From positions 1-34,164 of the forward strand of contig PMSU01000040.1 in the NCBI GenBank assembly GCA_003168255.1: a stretch of DNA of 34,164 nucleotides, in the 5' to 3' direction. Shown here in pieces: positions 23,028 to 32,536 of this stretch. Origin of the DNA: Actinomycetota bacterium (GTDB taxonomy: Bacteria; Actinomycetota; Actinomycetes; Streptosporangiales; Streptosporangiaceae). How positions within the stretch are numbered: position 1 is the first letter of the stretch; the number at the start of each line of letters is the position of its first letter. A program made the position numbers and the translations under genes. The notes under the pieces were generated by a model. The model searched no databases and was not told the origin of the DNA. It worked only from the letters and a program-made list of their open reading frames with translations.

Positions 23028-24455
23028 CTACTCCAGCGAGCTCATCACGTGCTTGACCCGGGTGTAGTCCTCGAATCCGTACATGGAGAGGTCCTTGCCG
23101 TAGCCGGACCGCTTGAACCCGCCGTGCGGCATCTCGGCCACGATCGGGATGTGCGTGTTGATCCACACGCAGCCGAAGTCGAGCCGCCTGGCCATCCGCA
23201 TGGCCCGCCCGTGGTCGCGGGTCCAGACGCTGGATGCCAGCCCGTAGTCGGTGCCATTGGCCCAGCGCACCGCCTCATCCTCGTCGCTGAACCGCTGCAC
23301 GGTGATGACCGGGCCGAACACCTCGTCGCGGACGATCTCGTCGCCCTGCCGGACGTCGCTGACCACGCTCGCCTCGTAGAAGTAGCCGCGGCCGCCGATC
23401 CGGTGCCCGCCGGCCCGCACCTCGGCGTGCTCCGGCAGCCGGTCGATGAACCCGGCGACCCTGGCCAGCTGATCGGGGTTGTTGAGCGGGCCGAAGTCAG
23501 CGTCGCTAACGTCCGGCCCGCCCACGGTCTGGCCGCGGGCCTGGGCGGCCAGCGCGTCGACGAAGTCGTCATGGATGCCCGGCGCGGCGAGCACCCGGGT
23601 TGCCGCGGTGCAGTCCTGCCCGGCATTGAAGTACCCGGCTACCGCGATCGCCTCGGCGGCCTTCGCCACGTCGGCGTCGTCGAATACCACGACCGGTGCC
23701 TTGCCGCCCAGTTCGAGGTGGACCCGCTTCAGATCGGCGGCGGCCGCGGCGGCCACCTCCTTGCCGGCCCGGACGCTGCCGGTGATGGAGACCATCGCGG
23801 GCGCCGGGTGCGAAACGACGGCGCGGCCCGTGTCCCGGTCGCCGCACACCACGTTGAACACCCCGGGCGGCAGGAACTCGCTCATTATCTCGGCCATCAG
23901 CACCGCGGTAACCGGCGTGGTGTCCGACGGTTTGAGCACCATCGTGTTGCCGGCCGCGAGCGCGGGCGCCCACTTCCACAAGGCCATCATCATGGGATAA
24001 TTCCACGGCGTCACGGCCGCGCAGATACCGACAGGCTCGCGCCGGACGAACGACGTGAAGCCGGTCATGTACTCGGCCGCTGCCCGGCCCTCCAGCATCC
24101 GTGCCGCCCCGGCGAAGAACCGGATTTGATCGACCATCGGCGGGATTTCCTCAGACATTGTGAGTCCGAACGGTTTCCCCGTATTCTCGCTCTCGGCCGT
24201 GACGAGTTCCTCCGCCCTGGCCTCGATCGCGTCCGCGATTCGCAGCAGGGCAAGGCTGCGCTCGGCGGGCGTGGCGTCCCGCCAGCCATCGAAGGCGTCC
24301 GACGCCGCGCTGAAAGCGGCATCGACATCCGCGCTGCCGGAGACGGGTGCCGTGGCGAAGACCTCTCCCGTGCTGGGATTCACCAGGTCGGACCGGTGGT
24401 CGCTGGCGGCTTCGGCCGCCCGCCCGGCGATGAAGTTATGCAGGTCCCTGGCCAC
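23028..24455 (-). CDS. Aldehyde dehydrogenase, 4-aminobutyraldehyde (betaine aldehyde) type
   Basis: A 475-residue NAD(P)-dependent aldehyde dehydrogenase. Visible: the PWNYP cofactor segment, the general base Glu248 in LELGGKAP, and the nucleophile Cys282 in [14 protein letters not shown], a context typical of 4-aminobutyraldehyde dehydrogenases (PatD/YdcW). The end has [18 protein letters not shown]. These enzymes oxidise aminoaldehydes from putrescine or cadaverine to amino acids. GTG 24455 ([11 protein letters not shown]) is chosen: GGAGGA lies just upstream and homology starts there. It begins 29 nt after the saccharopine-dehydrogenase-like gene, so the two form an operon. Substrate is inferred from the Cys context. 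Confidence 0.88.
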   Translation of the reverse strand: MARDLHNFIAGRAAEAASDHRSDLVNPSTGEVFATAPVSGSADVDAAFSAASDAFDGWRDATPAERSLALLRIADAIEARAEELVTAESENTGKPFGLTMSEEIPPMVDQIRFFAGAARMLEGRAAAEYMTGFTSFVRREPVGICAAVTPWNYPMMMALWKWAPALAAGNTMVLKPSDTTPVTAVLMAEIMSEFLPPGVFNVVCGDRDTGRAVVSHPAPAMVSITGSVRAGKEVAAAAAADLKRVHLELGGKAPVVVFDDADVAKAAEAIAVAGYFNAGQDCTAATRVLAAPGIHDDFVDALAAQARGQTVGGPDVSDADFGPLNNPDQLARVAGFIDRLPEHAEVRAGGHRIGGRGYFYEASVVSDVRQGDEIVRDEVFGPVITVQRFSDEDEAVRWANGTDYGLASSVWTRDHGRAMRMARRLDFGCVWINTHIPIVAEMPHGGFKRSGYGKDLSMYGFEDYTRVKHVMSSLE

Positions 24456-24484
24456 GCTTCCTCCGTTCGGTAGAAAAAAGGCTT

Positions 24485-25690
24485 TTATCGGGCTGCCGGA
24501 GTTCTTTCCTCGCACGCCCACGGCGAACCGTAGTCGGCCAGCAGCTCGAGGAACGGATCGGCGGGCAGCGCCTCCGGGCCGAGCACGCCCGCGCCGGACC
24601 AGGCACCCGAGTCGATCAGCTCGAGCGCCACGACCGGGTTGACCGCGGTCTGCCAGACCACGGCCTGCGAGCCGTACTCGGCCATCGACCAGGCGTTGTC
24701 GACCACGTGGTGCAGGTACACCTCGCGCGGCGCGCCGTCGGTCCCCGTTCCGGTCACCCAGGTGCCCGCGCAGGTGAGCCCGCTCATCCGATCGCCCAGC
24801 GTCGCCGGGTCGGGCAGGCAGGCCGCGACCACATCGCGCGGCGAGACGGTGACTTCGCCGGCCCGCACCGGGCTGGTGGAGTCGAGCCCGAGCTTGTGCA
24901 GGGTTTGCAGGACGCCGATGAACTCACTGCCGAGCCCGTACTTGAACGTGACCCGGTCGGCGTCCACCCAGCGCGGCATGAGCAGCACCTCCTCGTGCTC
25001 CACGTTGACGCACTCGACGCGTCCGATCCCGGCCGGGAAGGTGAAGGTCTCCGGCTCGCTGAACGGCTCGGTGGTGAACCAGCCCCTGTCCCGTTCCCAG
25101 ATGACCGGCGGGTTCAGGCACTCCTCGATCGTGGTCCAGATGGAGAAGGTAGGCGCGAAGTCGTAGCCTGCCACCACCAGGTTCGCGCCGTCCCGCACGC
25201 CGATCTCGTCGATCTTGCTGAACAGCCGGTCGGCGGCGTAGCGGGCGAACACGTCCGACAGGCCGGGCTCCACCCCCATGCCGACGAGTGCCAGCTTGCC
25301 GGCCTGCTCCCACCGACCGGCAGCGGCGAACTGCTCGTCGCCCAGCTTGACCCCGCACCTGCGGTATGGCTCATCGGCGTCCGGCGCCGACAGCGACATC
25401 GCCATGTCCAGGTAGTGCACCCCGGCGGCGAGTGCCGCGCTAAACAGTGGCAGCACGAAGCGCGGGTCGGTGGCGTTCATCAGTACATCGCAGTGGTGCG
25501 CCTCGATGGCGGCCGCCACGGCCGCCTGGTCACGGGCGTCCAGCCTGATCGCGGTGGACTTCCCCGCGGCCGCGCGCTGCGCCCTGGCCAGGTCATAGTC
25601 GGCGATGACGAGATCGGCGAAGTCGCGGCGGGCGGCGATCCCGGCGATCGCCGAGCCCACGCCGCCGGCGCCGACGAGGAGGATGCGCAT
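24485..25690 (-). CDS. Saccharopine dehydrogenase-family oxidoreductase
   Basis: A 401-residue NAD(P)-binding protein. The N-terminal Rossmann motif is [13 protein letters not shown] (4-16), followed by [12 protein letters not shown] and the [21 protein letters not shown] segment, typical of saccharopine dehydrogenase/carboxynorspermidine dehydrogenase-like proteins. The middle contains [18 protein letters not shown], also a family hallmark. ATG 25690 ([10 protein letters not shown]) is chosen over upstream in-frame codons because the nucleotide-binding strand begins right there. The family covers lysine breakdown or synthesis and polyamine synthesis; with the aldehyde dehydrogenase 29 nt downstream and the divergent permease, lysine- or polyamine-type catabolism is likely but not proven. 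Confidence 0.82.
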   Translation of the reverse strand: MRILLVGAGGVGSAIAGIAARRDFADLVIADYDLARAQRAAAGKSTAIRLDARDQAAVAAAIEAHHCDVLMNATDPRFVLPLFSAALAAGVHYLDMAMSLSAPDADEPYRRCGVKLGDEQFAAAGRWEQAGKLALVGMGVEPGLSDVFARYAADRLFSKIDEIGVRDGANLVVAGYDFAPTFSIWTTIEECLNPPVIWERDRGWFTTEPFSEPETFTFPAGIGRVECVNVEHEEVLLMPRWVDADRVTFKYGLGSEFIGVLQTLHKLGLDSTSPVRAGEVTVSPRDVVAACLPDPATLGDRMSGLTCAGTWVTGTGTDGAPREVYLHHVVDNAWSMAEYGSQAVVWQTAVNPVVALELIDSGAWSGAGVLGPEALPADPFLELLADYGSPWACEERTPAAR

Positions 25691-25831
25691 GTCGTGGATA
25701 CTAACGCCCTTTGATACGAAATCCAGCGTTGACATCGAGATGTTACTGCGGAAACCTTTGCAAGGAGGACTAATCGGTGCTAGAACCGTCGCACCTGGAT
25801 AGTTCCAGCCGGGAGACCGAGGGGTGACGGC
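25691..25831. promoter_or_regulatory. Divergent promoter region of catabolic operon and permease
   Basis: This 141-nt gap separates the divergent starts at 25690 (-) and 25832 (+), so it should carry both promoters. The AT-richer part is at about 25690-25780. GAGGGGTGA just before 25832 serves as Shine-Dalgarno for the permease. No clear operator palindrome was recognised. Confidence 0.45.
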
Positions 25832-27412
25832 ATGACCGCTGCGGAGCATCTCATCGAGCCCGTCGAGCAGCAGACGGACAAGGGCCTCAAAACGGGGGCG
25901 CTCGGGCTGATCTCCTCCGTCGTCATCGCGACCGCGTCGGTCGCTCCCGCCTACAGCCTCGCCGCGACGCTGGGCTTCGTGGTCGCGGCGATCGGCTTGC
26001 AGGCACCGATCGTGTGCATCGTGGCCTTCGTCCCGATGCTGTTCGCGTCCATCGGCTACAGCGAGCTGAACAAGGCCGACCCGGACTGCGGCACCACTTT
26101 CACCTGGGCCACCCGGGCGTTCGGCCCCAAGACGGGCTGGGCCGGCGGCTGGGGGATCGTGGCGGCCGACATCCTGGTCATGGCCAGCCTCGCCCAGGTG
26201 GCCGGCCAGTACGTGTTCCTGCTGTTCGACGCCAAGGGCATCGGATCGGACGCGGCCAGCGGCTGGGTGCTACTGGTCGGCGTGCTCTGGATCATCGCGA
26301 TGACCGCCATCTGCTACGTGGGCATCGAGATCTCGGCGAACTTCCAGAAGATCCTGCTGTCCATCGAGCTCGTGATGCTGGCGATTCTCTCCGTGACCGC
26401 GCTGGTGAGGGTCGGCACCGGGCATCACCCGGCCAGCTCGATCGCGGTGAGCGCGGCATGGTTCAATCCCTTCCACGGCAGCTTCTCGCCGTTCATCACC
26501 GGCCTGGTCCTGTTCCTGTTCATCTACTGGGGCTGGGACACCGCGGTTTCCGTCAACGAGGAAACGGCCGATCGCAACCGGACCCCCGGCCGGTCCGCGA
26601 TCATCTCCACGGTGCTGCTGCTGGTCATCTACCTGCTGGTGACCACGTCCGTGCAGTCGTTCGCCGGGATCGGCGGCAGCGGCATCGGCCTGGGGAACTC
26701 GGCCAATACCGGCGACGTGCTCTCCATCCTGGGCGGCGCCATCTTCGGTACCTCAGGCTTCGGCTCGGTCCTGTCCCGCTTGCTGCTCCTCATGGTGCTC
26801 TCCTCGGCCGCCGCGTCCACGCAGACCACGATCCTGCCGACGGCCCGCACCACCCTGGCCATGGCCGTGTACAAGGCGCTGCCCCGCTCGTTCGCGAAGA
26901 TGCACCCCCGCTATCTGACCCCGACCGTGTCGACTGTCCTGATGGGCCTCGTCTCGATCGCCCTGTACGTGCCGATGAACTACCTGTCGCATGGCAGTGT
27001 CATCAGTGACGCGGTCACCTGCTGCGGCATCTGGATCGCCTTCTACTACGGGCTCACCGCGTTCACCTGCGTCTGGTACTACCGCGCGACGCTGACCAGC
27101 AGTACCCGCAACCTGTGGATGCGGGGCATCCTGCCGGGCCTCGGCGGCCTGATCCTCTACTTCGCCGGCGGCTGGAGCCTGTGGCAGGACTGGGACGTCG
27201 CCACAGAGAACAGCTACACGACCTTCAAGATGCCGTTCTACCCGCACTGGCAGGTGGGCGGCGTCTTCGTGATCGCGTTCCTGTCCGCGCTCGCCGGGGT
27301 CATCTTCTTCGTCTACCTGCGCATCGTCCAGCCAGCCTTCTTCAAGGGGCAGACGCTGAACAGGTCCACCCCCACCCTGGTGCCCGACCCCGATCAGACA
27401 CCCTCCACCTGA
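25832..27412 (+). CDS. APC-family amino acid/amine permease
   Basis: A 526-residue inner-membrane transporter of the amino acid-polyamine-organocation superfamily with about 12 hydrophobic helices. The N-terminus shows the family signature KTGALGLISSVVIATASVAPAYSLA, and helix 3 region ADPDCGTTFTWATRAFGPKTGWAGGW. The helix 6-like segment FIYWGWDTAVSVNEETADRNRTPG is typical of actinobacterial APC permeases next to amine-catabolic genes. ATG 25832 has GAGGGGTGA about 8 nt upstream. Divergent from the dehydrogenase operon, so it probably imports that pathway's substrate. The substrate is not readable from sequence. Confidence 0.9.
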   Translation: MTAAEHLIEPVEQQTDKGLKTGALGLISSVVIATASVAPAYSLAATLGFVVAAIGLQAPIVCIVAFVPMLFASIGYSELNKADPDCGTTFTWATRAFGPKTGWAGGWGIVAADILVMASLAQVAGQYVFLLFDAKGIGSDAASGWVLLVGVLWIIAMTAICYVGIEISANFQKILLSIELVMLAILSVTALVRVGTGHHPASSIAVSAAWFNPFHGSFSPFITGLVLFLFIYWGWDTAVSVNEETADRNRTPGRSAIISTVLLLVIYLLVTTSVQSFAGIGGSGIGLGNSANTGDVLSILGGAIFGTSGFGSVLSRLLLLMVLSSAAASTQTTILPTARTTLAMAVYKALPRSFAKMHPRYLTPTVSTVLMGLVSIALYVPMNYLSHGSVISDAVTCCGIWIAFYYGLTAFTCVWYYRATLTSSTRNLWMRGILPGLGGLILYFAGGWSLWQDWDVATENSYTTFKMPFYPHWQVGGVFVIAFLSALAGVIFFVYLRIVQPAFFKGQTLNRSTPTLVPDPDQTPST

Positions 27413-27530
27413 GCGAAATTCCCTCCGTTCCTGGCCCCACCGCCCCCGCCTGCCCCAGCCGCCGGATCCCGCGACCCCGCTCATCGGCTTCGTCGGGTTT
27501 GTGTCGCCGGCAGCGCCTACGCTTGGGCAC

Positions 27531-29753
27531 GTGACGCTCACCGCGACCGATGCCCTACTCGAGGGACTCAATCCGCAGCAGCGCGCCGCCGTGATGCATC
27601 AGGGCGGTCCGCTGCTCATCGTGGCGGGTGCGGGATCAGGCAAGACGCGCGTGCTCACGCACCGGATCGCCTACCTGCTCGAAGAACGGCACGTGGCGCC
27701 CAGCGAGATCCTCGCGATCACCTTCACCAACAAGGCGGCCGGCGAGATGGCCGCCCGGGTGGCCGCGCTCACCGGGCCCCGGTCCCGGGCCATGTGGGTG
27801 ATGACCTTCCACGCGGCCTGCGTGCGAATCCTGCGCCGGGAGGCGAAGCGGCTCGGCTACCCGTCGGCGTTCTCCATCTATGACCAGGCCGATTCGCAGC
27901 GGCTGATGACGCTGGTCTGCCGCGAGCTGGATCTTGACCCCAAGTACCACCCGCCCAAGGCGTTGCTCTCCCAGGTCTCCAACCTCAAGAACGAGCTGAT
28001 CGATTTCGAGAGCTTCGCGTCCACCGCGGACGGGTACCGGGGCAAGGCACTGGCCGAGGCGTACTCGGAGTACCAGCGCAGGCTGACCGCGTCCGGGGCG
28101 ATGGACTTCGATGACCTGATCATGGTGACGGTCTGCCTGTTGCAGGCCTTTCCCGATGTCGCAGACGAGTACCGGCGCAGGTTCAGGCACGTGCTGGTGG
28201 ACGAGTACCAGGACACCAACCACGCCCAGTACGTACTGGTCAGGGAGCTAGTCGAGGGCAGCGCCGGGGACATGCCCGCCGTGCCCACTGCCGAGCTCTG
28301 CGTGGTGGGTGACGCCGACCAGTCCATCTATGCATTTCGCGGCGCGACCATCCGCAACATCACCGAGTTCGAGCGGGACTTCCCGGACGCGCGGGTGATC
28401 CTGCTCGAGCAGAACTACCGGTCCACCCAAAATATCCTGGCCGCGGCCAACGCCGTCGTGGCGAGGAATCCGAGCCGTAAGCCCAAGAACCTCTGGTCTG
28501 ACCAGGGCAGCGGGCCGCCGCTGGTCGGATATGTCGCCGATAGCGAGCACGACGAGGCCGCGTTCGTGGCCGAGGAGGTCGACAAGCTCAGCGACGAGGG
28601 CAAAGCGACACCGGGCCAGGTAGCGGTTTTCTACCGGACGAACGCCCAGTCCCGTGTCTTCGAGGAGATCTTCATCCGGGTGGGGCTGCCCTACCGGGTG
28701 GTCGGCGGGGTCCGGTTCTACGAGCGACGCGAGGTGCGGGATCTGCTCGCCTACCTGCGGCTGATCGCCAATGCCGACGACGAGCTGTCGCTTCGGCGCA
28801 TCCTGAACGTGCCCAAGCGGGGGATCGGCGACCGGGCGCTGGAAAGCGTCTCGGTCTATGCCCGGCGGCAGCGGATCTCCCTGCCGACCGCGATCGCGAG
28901 GGTCGCAGATGTGCCGGACCTGGCCACCCGCTCGGCCAGGTCGATCGCCGAGTTCAACGCGCTGATCTCGTCGTTCCGCGCGGCGGCTGCTGGCCCGATC
29001 GCCGAGCTCGCCGAGATGGTGCTCGACCGGACCGGGTATATCGACGAGCTGAAGGCCTCCGATGACCTCCAGGACGAGAGCAGGATCGAGAATCTCAACG
29101 AGCTTGTCTCTGTGGCCAGGGAGTTCGACACCGCGCAGCCTGATGGCACGCTCGAGCAGTTCCTCCAGCGCGTCTCCCTGGTGGCCGATGCCGATGAGAT
29201 CCCCGAGGGCGAGGAGCACGGCGGGCTGGTCACGCTGATGACCCTGCACACAGCGAAGGGGCTTGAGTTCCCCGTCGTTTTCCTCACCGGCCTGGAGGAG
29301 AACGTGTTCCCGCACCAGCGCTCGGTGTCCGATGAGAAGGAACTCGAAGAGGAACGGCGGCTCGCTTATGTCGGGATCACCCGGGCGGAGCAGCGGCTCT
29401 ACCTGACCCGCGCGGTGGCCAGGAGCTGGTGGGGCCGGCCGGAGTTCCACCGGGCCTCGCGGTTCCTTAGCGAGATCCCCGGGCAGCTCATCGAATGGCG
29501 GCGGGACGAGGCGGCGGCCGCGCCGCCGGCCATGGAGCGCACCGCCCAGCGACCCGGGATCAGTTCGCCCGGCAACCGGCCGGTGCCCGCGCTCGCGCCC
29601 GGCGACATGGTGAACCATGACAAATTCGGACTCGGCACGGTCATTATGGTGGATGGGGCTGGCGGCGACCGCGCCGAGGCAAAGATCGACTTCGGCGGGG
29701 ACTACGGCGTCAAGCACCTGGTGCTGCGTTACGCCCCCCTTGAGAAGCTGTAG
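27531..29753 (+). CDS. pcrA: ATP-dependent DNA helicase PcrA/UvrD1
   Basis: A 740-residue superfamily 1A helicase (3'-5') for nucleotide-excision and transcription-coupled repair. Motifs in order: Q-motif LNPQQRAAV, Walker A GAGSGKT (33-39), TFTNKAAGEMAAR, Walker B VDEYQDTN, motif III GDADQSIYAFRGA, motif IV EQNYRSTQNIL, LMTLHTAKGLEFPVVFLTGLE-type motif V and VGITRAEQRLYLTRA (motif VI). The C-terminal Tudor-like, RNA-polymerase-binding domain is present (VNHDKFGLGTVI to LRYAPLEKL). GTG 27531 is preferred because the conserved N-terminus begins there; TACGCT about 10 nt upstream could be a -10 box for leaderless transcription. GTG 27501 is an alternative. Same order as mycobacterial uvrD1-sucCD-perM. 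Confidence 0.96.
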   Translation: MTLTATDALLEGLNPQQRAAVMHQGGPLLIVAGAGSGKTRVLTHRIAYLLEERHVAPSEILAITFTNKAAGEMAARVAALTGPRSRAMWVMTFHAACVRILRREAKRLGYPSAFSIYDQADSQRLMTLVCRELDLDPKYHPPKALLSQVSNLKNELIDFESFASTADGYRGKALAEAYSEYQRRLTASGAMDFDDLIMVTVCLLQAFPDVADEYRRRFRHVLVDEYQDTNHAQYVLVRELVEGSAGDMPAVPTAELCVVGDADQSIYAFRGATIRNITEFERDFPDARVILLEQNYRSTQNILAAANAVVARNPSRKPKNLWSDQGSGPPLVGYVADSEHDEAAFVAEEVDKLSDEGKATPGQVAVFYRTNAQSRVFEEIFIRVGLPYRVVGGVRFYERREVRDLLAYLRLIANADDELSLRRILNVPKRGIGDRALESVSVYARRQRISLPTAIARVADVPDLATRSARSIAEFNALISSFRAAAAGPIAELAEMVLDRTGYIDELKASDDLQDESRIENLNELVSVAREFDTAQPDGTLEQFLQRVSLVADADEIPEGEEHGGLVTLMTLHTAKGLEFPVVFLTGLEENVFPHQRSVSDEKELEEERRLAYVGITRAEQRLYLTRAVARSWWGRPEFHRASRFLSEIPGQLIEWRRDEAAAAPPAMERTAQRPGISSPGNRPVPALAPGDMVNHDKFGLGTVIMVDGAGGDRAEAKIDFGGDYGVKHLVLRYAPLEKL

Positions 29754-29812
29754 CACCGCCGTAGCGGTTACGCTGCCGGTCGACGAGGCAGGCGGCATTC
29801 CGGGAGGAAGCC

Positions 29813-30253
29813 ATGGGCAGCATCCGGGTGATCATCGCGAAGGCCGGGCTTGACGGTCACGACCGCGGCGCGAAGGTGGTGGCCAGGGCGCTTCGCGATG
29901 CCGGAGTGGAGGTCATCTACACCGGCCTGCACCAGACGCCCGAGCAGATCGTGGCGGCCGCGCTGCAAGAAGATGCGGACGCGATCGGCCTGTCGATCCT
30001 GTCCGGCGCGCACATGACGCTGTTCGCGCGGGTACTGGAGCTGCTTGCCGAGCGCGACGCGGCCGATATCACGGTCTTCGGCGGCGGCATCATCCCGGAC
30101 GACGACATCGCTGAGCTGGAGCGGCTGGGCGTCGCAAAGATCTTCACGCCCGGAGCGTCCACCCAGCAGATCGCGGACTGGGTGCGCGCATCGTTCGGCC
30201 CCGCTAAGGATCACAGCGCACCCGGGGCCAGCCCCGCGGGCGACCGCGGCTAG
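29813..30253 (+). CDS. icmB: Cobalamin-binding mutase small subunit (IcmB-like)
   Basis: A 146-residue B12-binding protein. The base-off/His-on signature DxHxxG is DGHDRG (residues 14-19, lower axial ligand His16), followed by SxL as SIL (61-63) and GG at 91-92. Stand-alone proteins of this size are the small subunit of isobutyryl-CoA mutase, and Streptomyces keeps one near pcrA and sucCD. The start has GGAGGAAG 5 nt upstream. It lies 59 nt after pcrA and 43 nt before sucC. The catalytic large subunit is not in the window. It could instead serve another acyl-CoA mutase. Confidence 0.88.
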   Translation: MGSIRVIIAKAGLDGHDRGAKVVARALRDAGVEVIYTGLHQTPEQIVAAALQEDADAIGLSILSGAHMTLFARVLELLAERDAADITVFGGGIIPDDDIAELERLGVAKIFTPGASTQQIADWVRASFGPAKDHSAPGASPAGDRG

Positions 30254-30296
30254 GCTGCCAGCGGGAATCGAGCCGAGAGGATGGGGACGGAGCCGA

Positions 30297-31502
30297 GTGG
30301 ACCTGTTCGAGCATCAGGCGAAGGAGCTGTTCGCGGAGTACGGCGTGCCGGTGACACCCGGCCGGGTCGCCTACGACGCGGCCGGCGCCCGCGAGGTGGC
30401 GGCCGAGTTGGCCGCGGCCAACTCGCCCCGGGTCGTGGTCAAGGCGCAGGTGAAAACCGGCGGCCGGGGCAAGGCCGGCGGGGTCAAGCTGGCCGCAGGA
30501 CCAGATGAGGCGCAGGCCGCTGCCGAGCAGATCCTCGGCCTGGACATCAAGGGCCACATCGTGCACAAGGTCCTGGTGACGGAAGCTAGCGACATCGCTG
30601 CCGAGTACTACCTGTCGTTCCTGCTCGACCGGGCCGAGCGCACCTTCCTGGCCATCTGCTCGGTGGAGGGCGGAGTGGAGATCGAGGAGGTCGCCCACAG
30701 CAATCCGGGCGCCATAGCCAGGATCCCGATCGACCCGCTGGTAGGCGTGGACGCGGCCAAGGCGGCGGAGATCGTCGCGGCCGGCCGGCTGCCCGGTGAG
30801 GCTGCCGACGGCGCGGCTGCGCTGGCCCGCAAGCTATGGGACGTCTTCGTCGGCGAGGATGCCACCTTGGTCGAGGTGAACCCGCTGGTTCTCACGCCCG
30901 ACGGCCGGGTGCTCGCGCTGGATGGCAAGGTGACGCTGGACGACAACGCCGCCTACCGGCACGACTGGACCCGGTTCGCCGACACCGAGGGCACCGACCC
31001 GATCGAGACGCGTGCCCGGGCCAGGCACCTCAACTACGTCAAGCTCGACGGCGAGGTCGGCATCATCGGAAACGGTGCCGGGCTGGTCATGTCCACGCTG
31101 GACGTGGTGGCCTACGCGGGCGAGCAGTTCGGCGGCATGCGGCCGGCCAACTTCCTCGACATCGGCGGCGGTGCATCGGCCGAGGTGATGGCGGACGGCC
31201 TGGAGATCGTGCTGTCCGACCCGGCCGTGCGCAGCGTTATGGTCAACGTGTTCGGCGGCATCACCTCGTGCGACGCGGTGGCGAACGGCATCGTGTCGGC
31301 GATCGGCATGCTGGGCGGTCGCGGCGAACCGGTGCGGCATCCGATCGTGGTGCGGCTGGACGGGAACAACGCCGCCGAGGGGCGGCGCATCCTTGACGAG
31401 GCCGGGATAGACGTGGTCGAGCAGGTCGCCACGATGGACGACGCCGCGCGGCGGGCCGCCGAGCTGGCCGCGGCCGGCTCACCCGCCGGAACGGGAGCAT
31501 GA
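30297..31502 (+). CDS. sucC: Succinyl-CoA synthetase beta subunit (ADP-forming)
   Basis: A 401-residue ATP-grasp subunit of the TCA-cycle enzyme interconverting succinyl-CoA and succinate with substrate-level phosphorylation. N-terminus [19 protein letters not shown]; nucleotide grip [30 protein letters not shown] and [10 protein letters not shown] in the middle; [20 protein letters not shown] and [14 protein letters not shown] at the C-terminal CoA-ligase domain. GTG 30297 is chosen: homology starts at VDLFEHQ and GGAG lies about 8 nt upstream; the frame is open further up only as a shadow of the B12-binding gene. One base separates its TGA from the sucD ATG. Confidence 0.97.
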   Translation: MDLFEHQAKELFAEYGVPVTPGRVAYDAAGAREVAAELAAANSPRVVVKAQVKTGGRGKAGGVKLAAGPDEAQAAAEQILGLDIKGHIVHKVLVTEASDIAAEYYLSFLLDRAERTFLAICSVEGGVEIEEVAHSNPGAIARIPIDPLVGVDAAKAAEIVAAGRLPGEAADGAAALARKLWDVFVGEDATLVEVNPLVLTPDGRVLALDGKVTLDDNAAYRHDWTRFADTEGTDPIETRARARHLNYVKLDGEVGIIGNGAGLVMSTLDVVAYAGEQFGGMRPANFLDIGGGASAEVMADGLEIVLSDPAVRSVMVNVFGGITSCDAVANGIVSAIGMLGGRGEPVRHPIVVRLDGNNAAEGRRILDEAGIDVVEQVATMDDAARRAAELAAAGSPAGTGA

Positions 31503-31503
31503 G

Positions 31504-32391
31504 ATGGCGATCTTCCTGTCCGGCGAGAGCCGGATCCTGATCCAGGGCATCACCGGCTCTGAGGGCCGCAAGCACGGCCGCCGGATGCTGGCCGCGGGCG
31601 CCAAGGTGGTCGGCGGCACGAACCCGCGCAAGGCGGGTCAGAATGTGGACCTTGGCGAGGCGGCGGTCCCGGTGTTCGGCACGGTCGCGGAGACCATGTC
31701 GGCGACCGGCGCCGATGTGTCGGTGGTGTTCGTTCCCGCGTCCGGCACCAAGGACGCGGTAATCGAGGCGATCGAGGCCAGGATCCCGCTTGTCATCGTG
31801 ATCACCGAGGGCGTGCCGGTGCACGACACCGCGGCGTTCTGGGCGACCGCGTGCGCGGCCGGGAACACCACCCGGATCATCGGCCCGAACTGCCCCGGGG
31901 TCGCCTCGCCCGGCAAGTCCAACGCGGGCATCATCCCGGCCGACATCACCAGCGAGGGCCGGATCGGGCTGGTGTCAAAGTCGGGCACGCTGACCTACCA
32001 GATGATGTACGAACTGCGTGACATCGGCTTCTCCACCGCGGTCGGGATCGGCGGCGATCCGGTGATCGGCACCACGCACATCGACTGCCTCGAGGCCTTC
32101 CAGGCCGACGACGAAACCGACGCGATCGTCATGATCGGCGAGATCGGCGGCGATGCGGAGGAACGTGCTGCCGCCTTCATCGAGCGCCGGGTCAGCAAGC
32201 CCGTGGTCGCCTACGTGGCAGGCTTCACCGCGCCGGAGGGCAAGACGATGGGGCACGCGGGCGCCATCGTCTCGGGTTCCTCCGGCACCGCCCAGGCCAA
32301 GAAGGAAGCACTGGAGAAGGCCGGGGTGCGGGTCGGCAGGACGCCGAGCGAAACCGCCCGCCTGGTCCGCGACGTGGTGCGCAGCCGCTAA
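31504..32391 (+). CDS. sucD: Succinyl-CoA synthetase alpha subunit
   Basis: A 295-residue subunit carrying the CoA-binding Rossmann domain ([19 protein letters not shown], then GGTNPRKAG) and the phosphorylated histidine His251 in [36 protein letters not shown] and [12 protein letters not shown] are conserved ligase-domain blocks. Length matches the family. The start is one base after the sucC stop with GGGAG upstream, so the two are translationally coupled. Its last seven codons and stop (RDVVRSR-stop) are duplicated downstream as a 30-bp tandem repeat. Confidence 0.97.
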   Translation: MAIFLSGESRILIQGITGSEGRKHGRRMLAAGAKVVGGTNPRKAGQNVDLGEAAVPVFGTVAETMSATGADVSVVFVPASGTKDAVIEAIEARIPLVIVITEGVPVHDTAAFWATACAAGNTTRIIGPNCPGVASPGKSNAGIIPADITSEGRIGLVSKSGTLTYQMMYELRDIGFSTAVGIGGDPVIGTTHIDCLEAFQADDETDAIVMIGEIGGDAEERAAAFIERRVSKPVVAYVAGFTAPEGKTMGHAGAIVSGSSGTAQAKKEALEKAGVRVGRTPSETARLVRDVVRSR

Positions 32392-32484
32392 CCAGCCCGC
32401 GACGTGGTGCGCTGCCGCTAACCAGCCCGCGGCGGGCAGCCGCTAACCAGCCCACGGCGCGCCTGCCGTTCCGCCTGCCGTTCC
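32371..32484. repeat. Tandem duplications of the sucD 3' end and a 12-bp repeat
   Basis: A 30-bp unit (32371-32400) spanning the last codons, stop and downstream bases of sucD recurs at 32401-32430 with one mismatch, then partially at 32431-32454 (CAGCCGCTAACCAGCCC). GCCTGCCGTTCC then occurs twice head-to-tail (32461-32472, 32473-32484). All lie in the 145-nt gap before perM and add no coding sequence. Confidence 0.85.
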
Positions 32485-32536
32485 GCCCGGCGCGCCTACC
32501 CGGTGGTGCGGCTACCCGGCGCAAGGATGGTGTCTT

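Noticed and set aside
22980..24473. A 497-codon open frame on the plus strand
   Set aside because: It is the antisense shadow of the aldehyde dehydrogenase gene; high GC at third positions keeps the opposite strand open. No family motif or ribosome site.
28248..29798. A 516-codon minus-strand open frame
   Set aside because: Antisense to pcrA, whose helicase motifs are complete on the plus strand.
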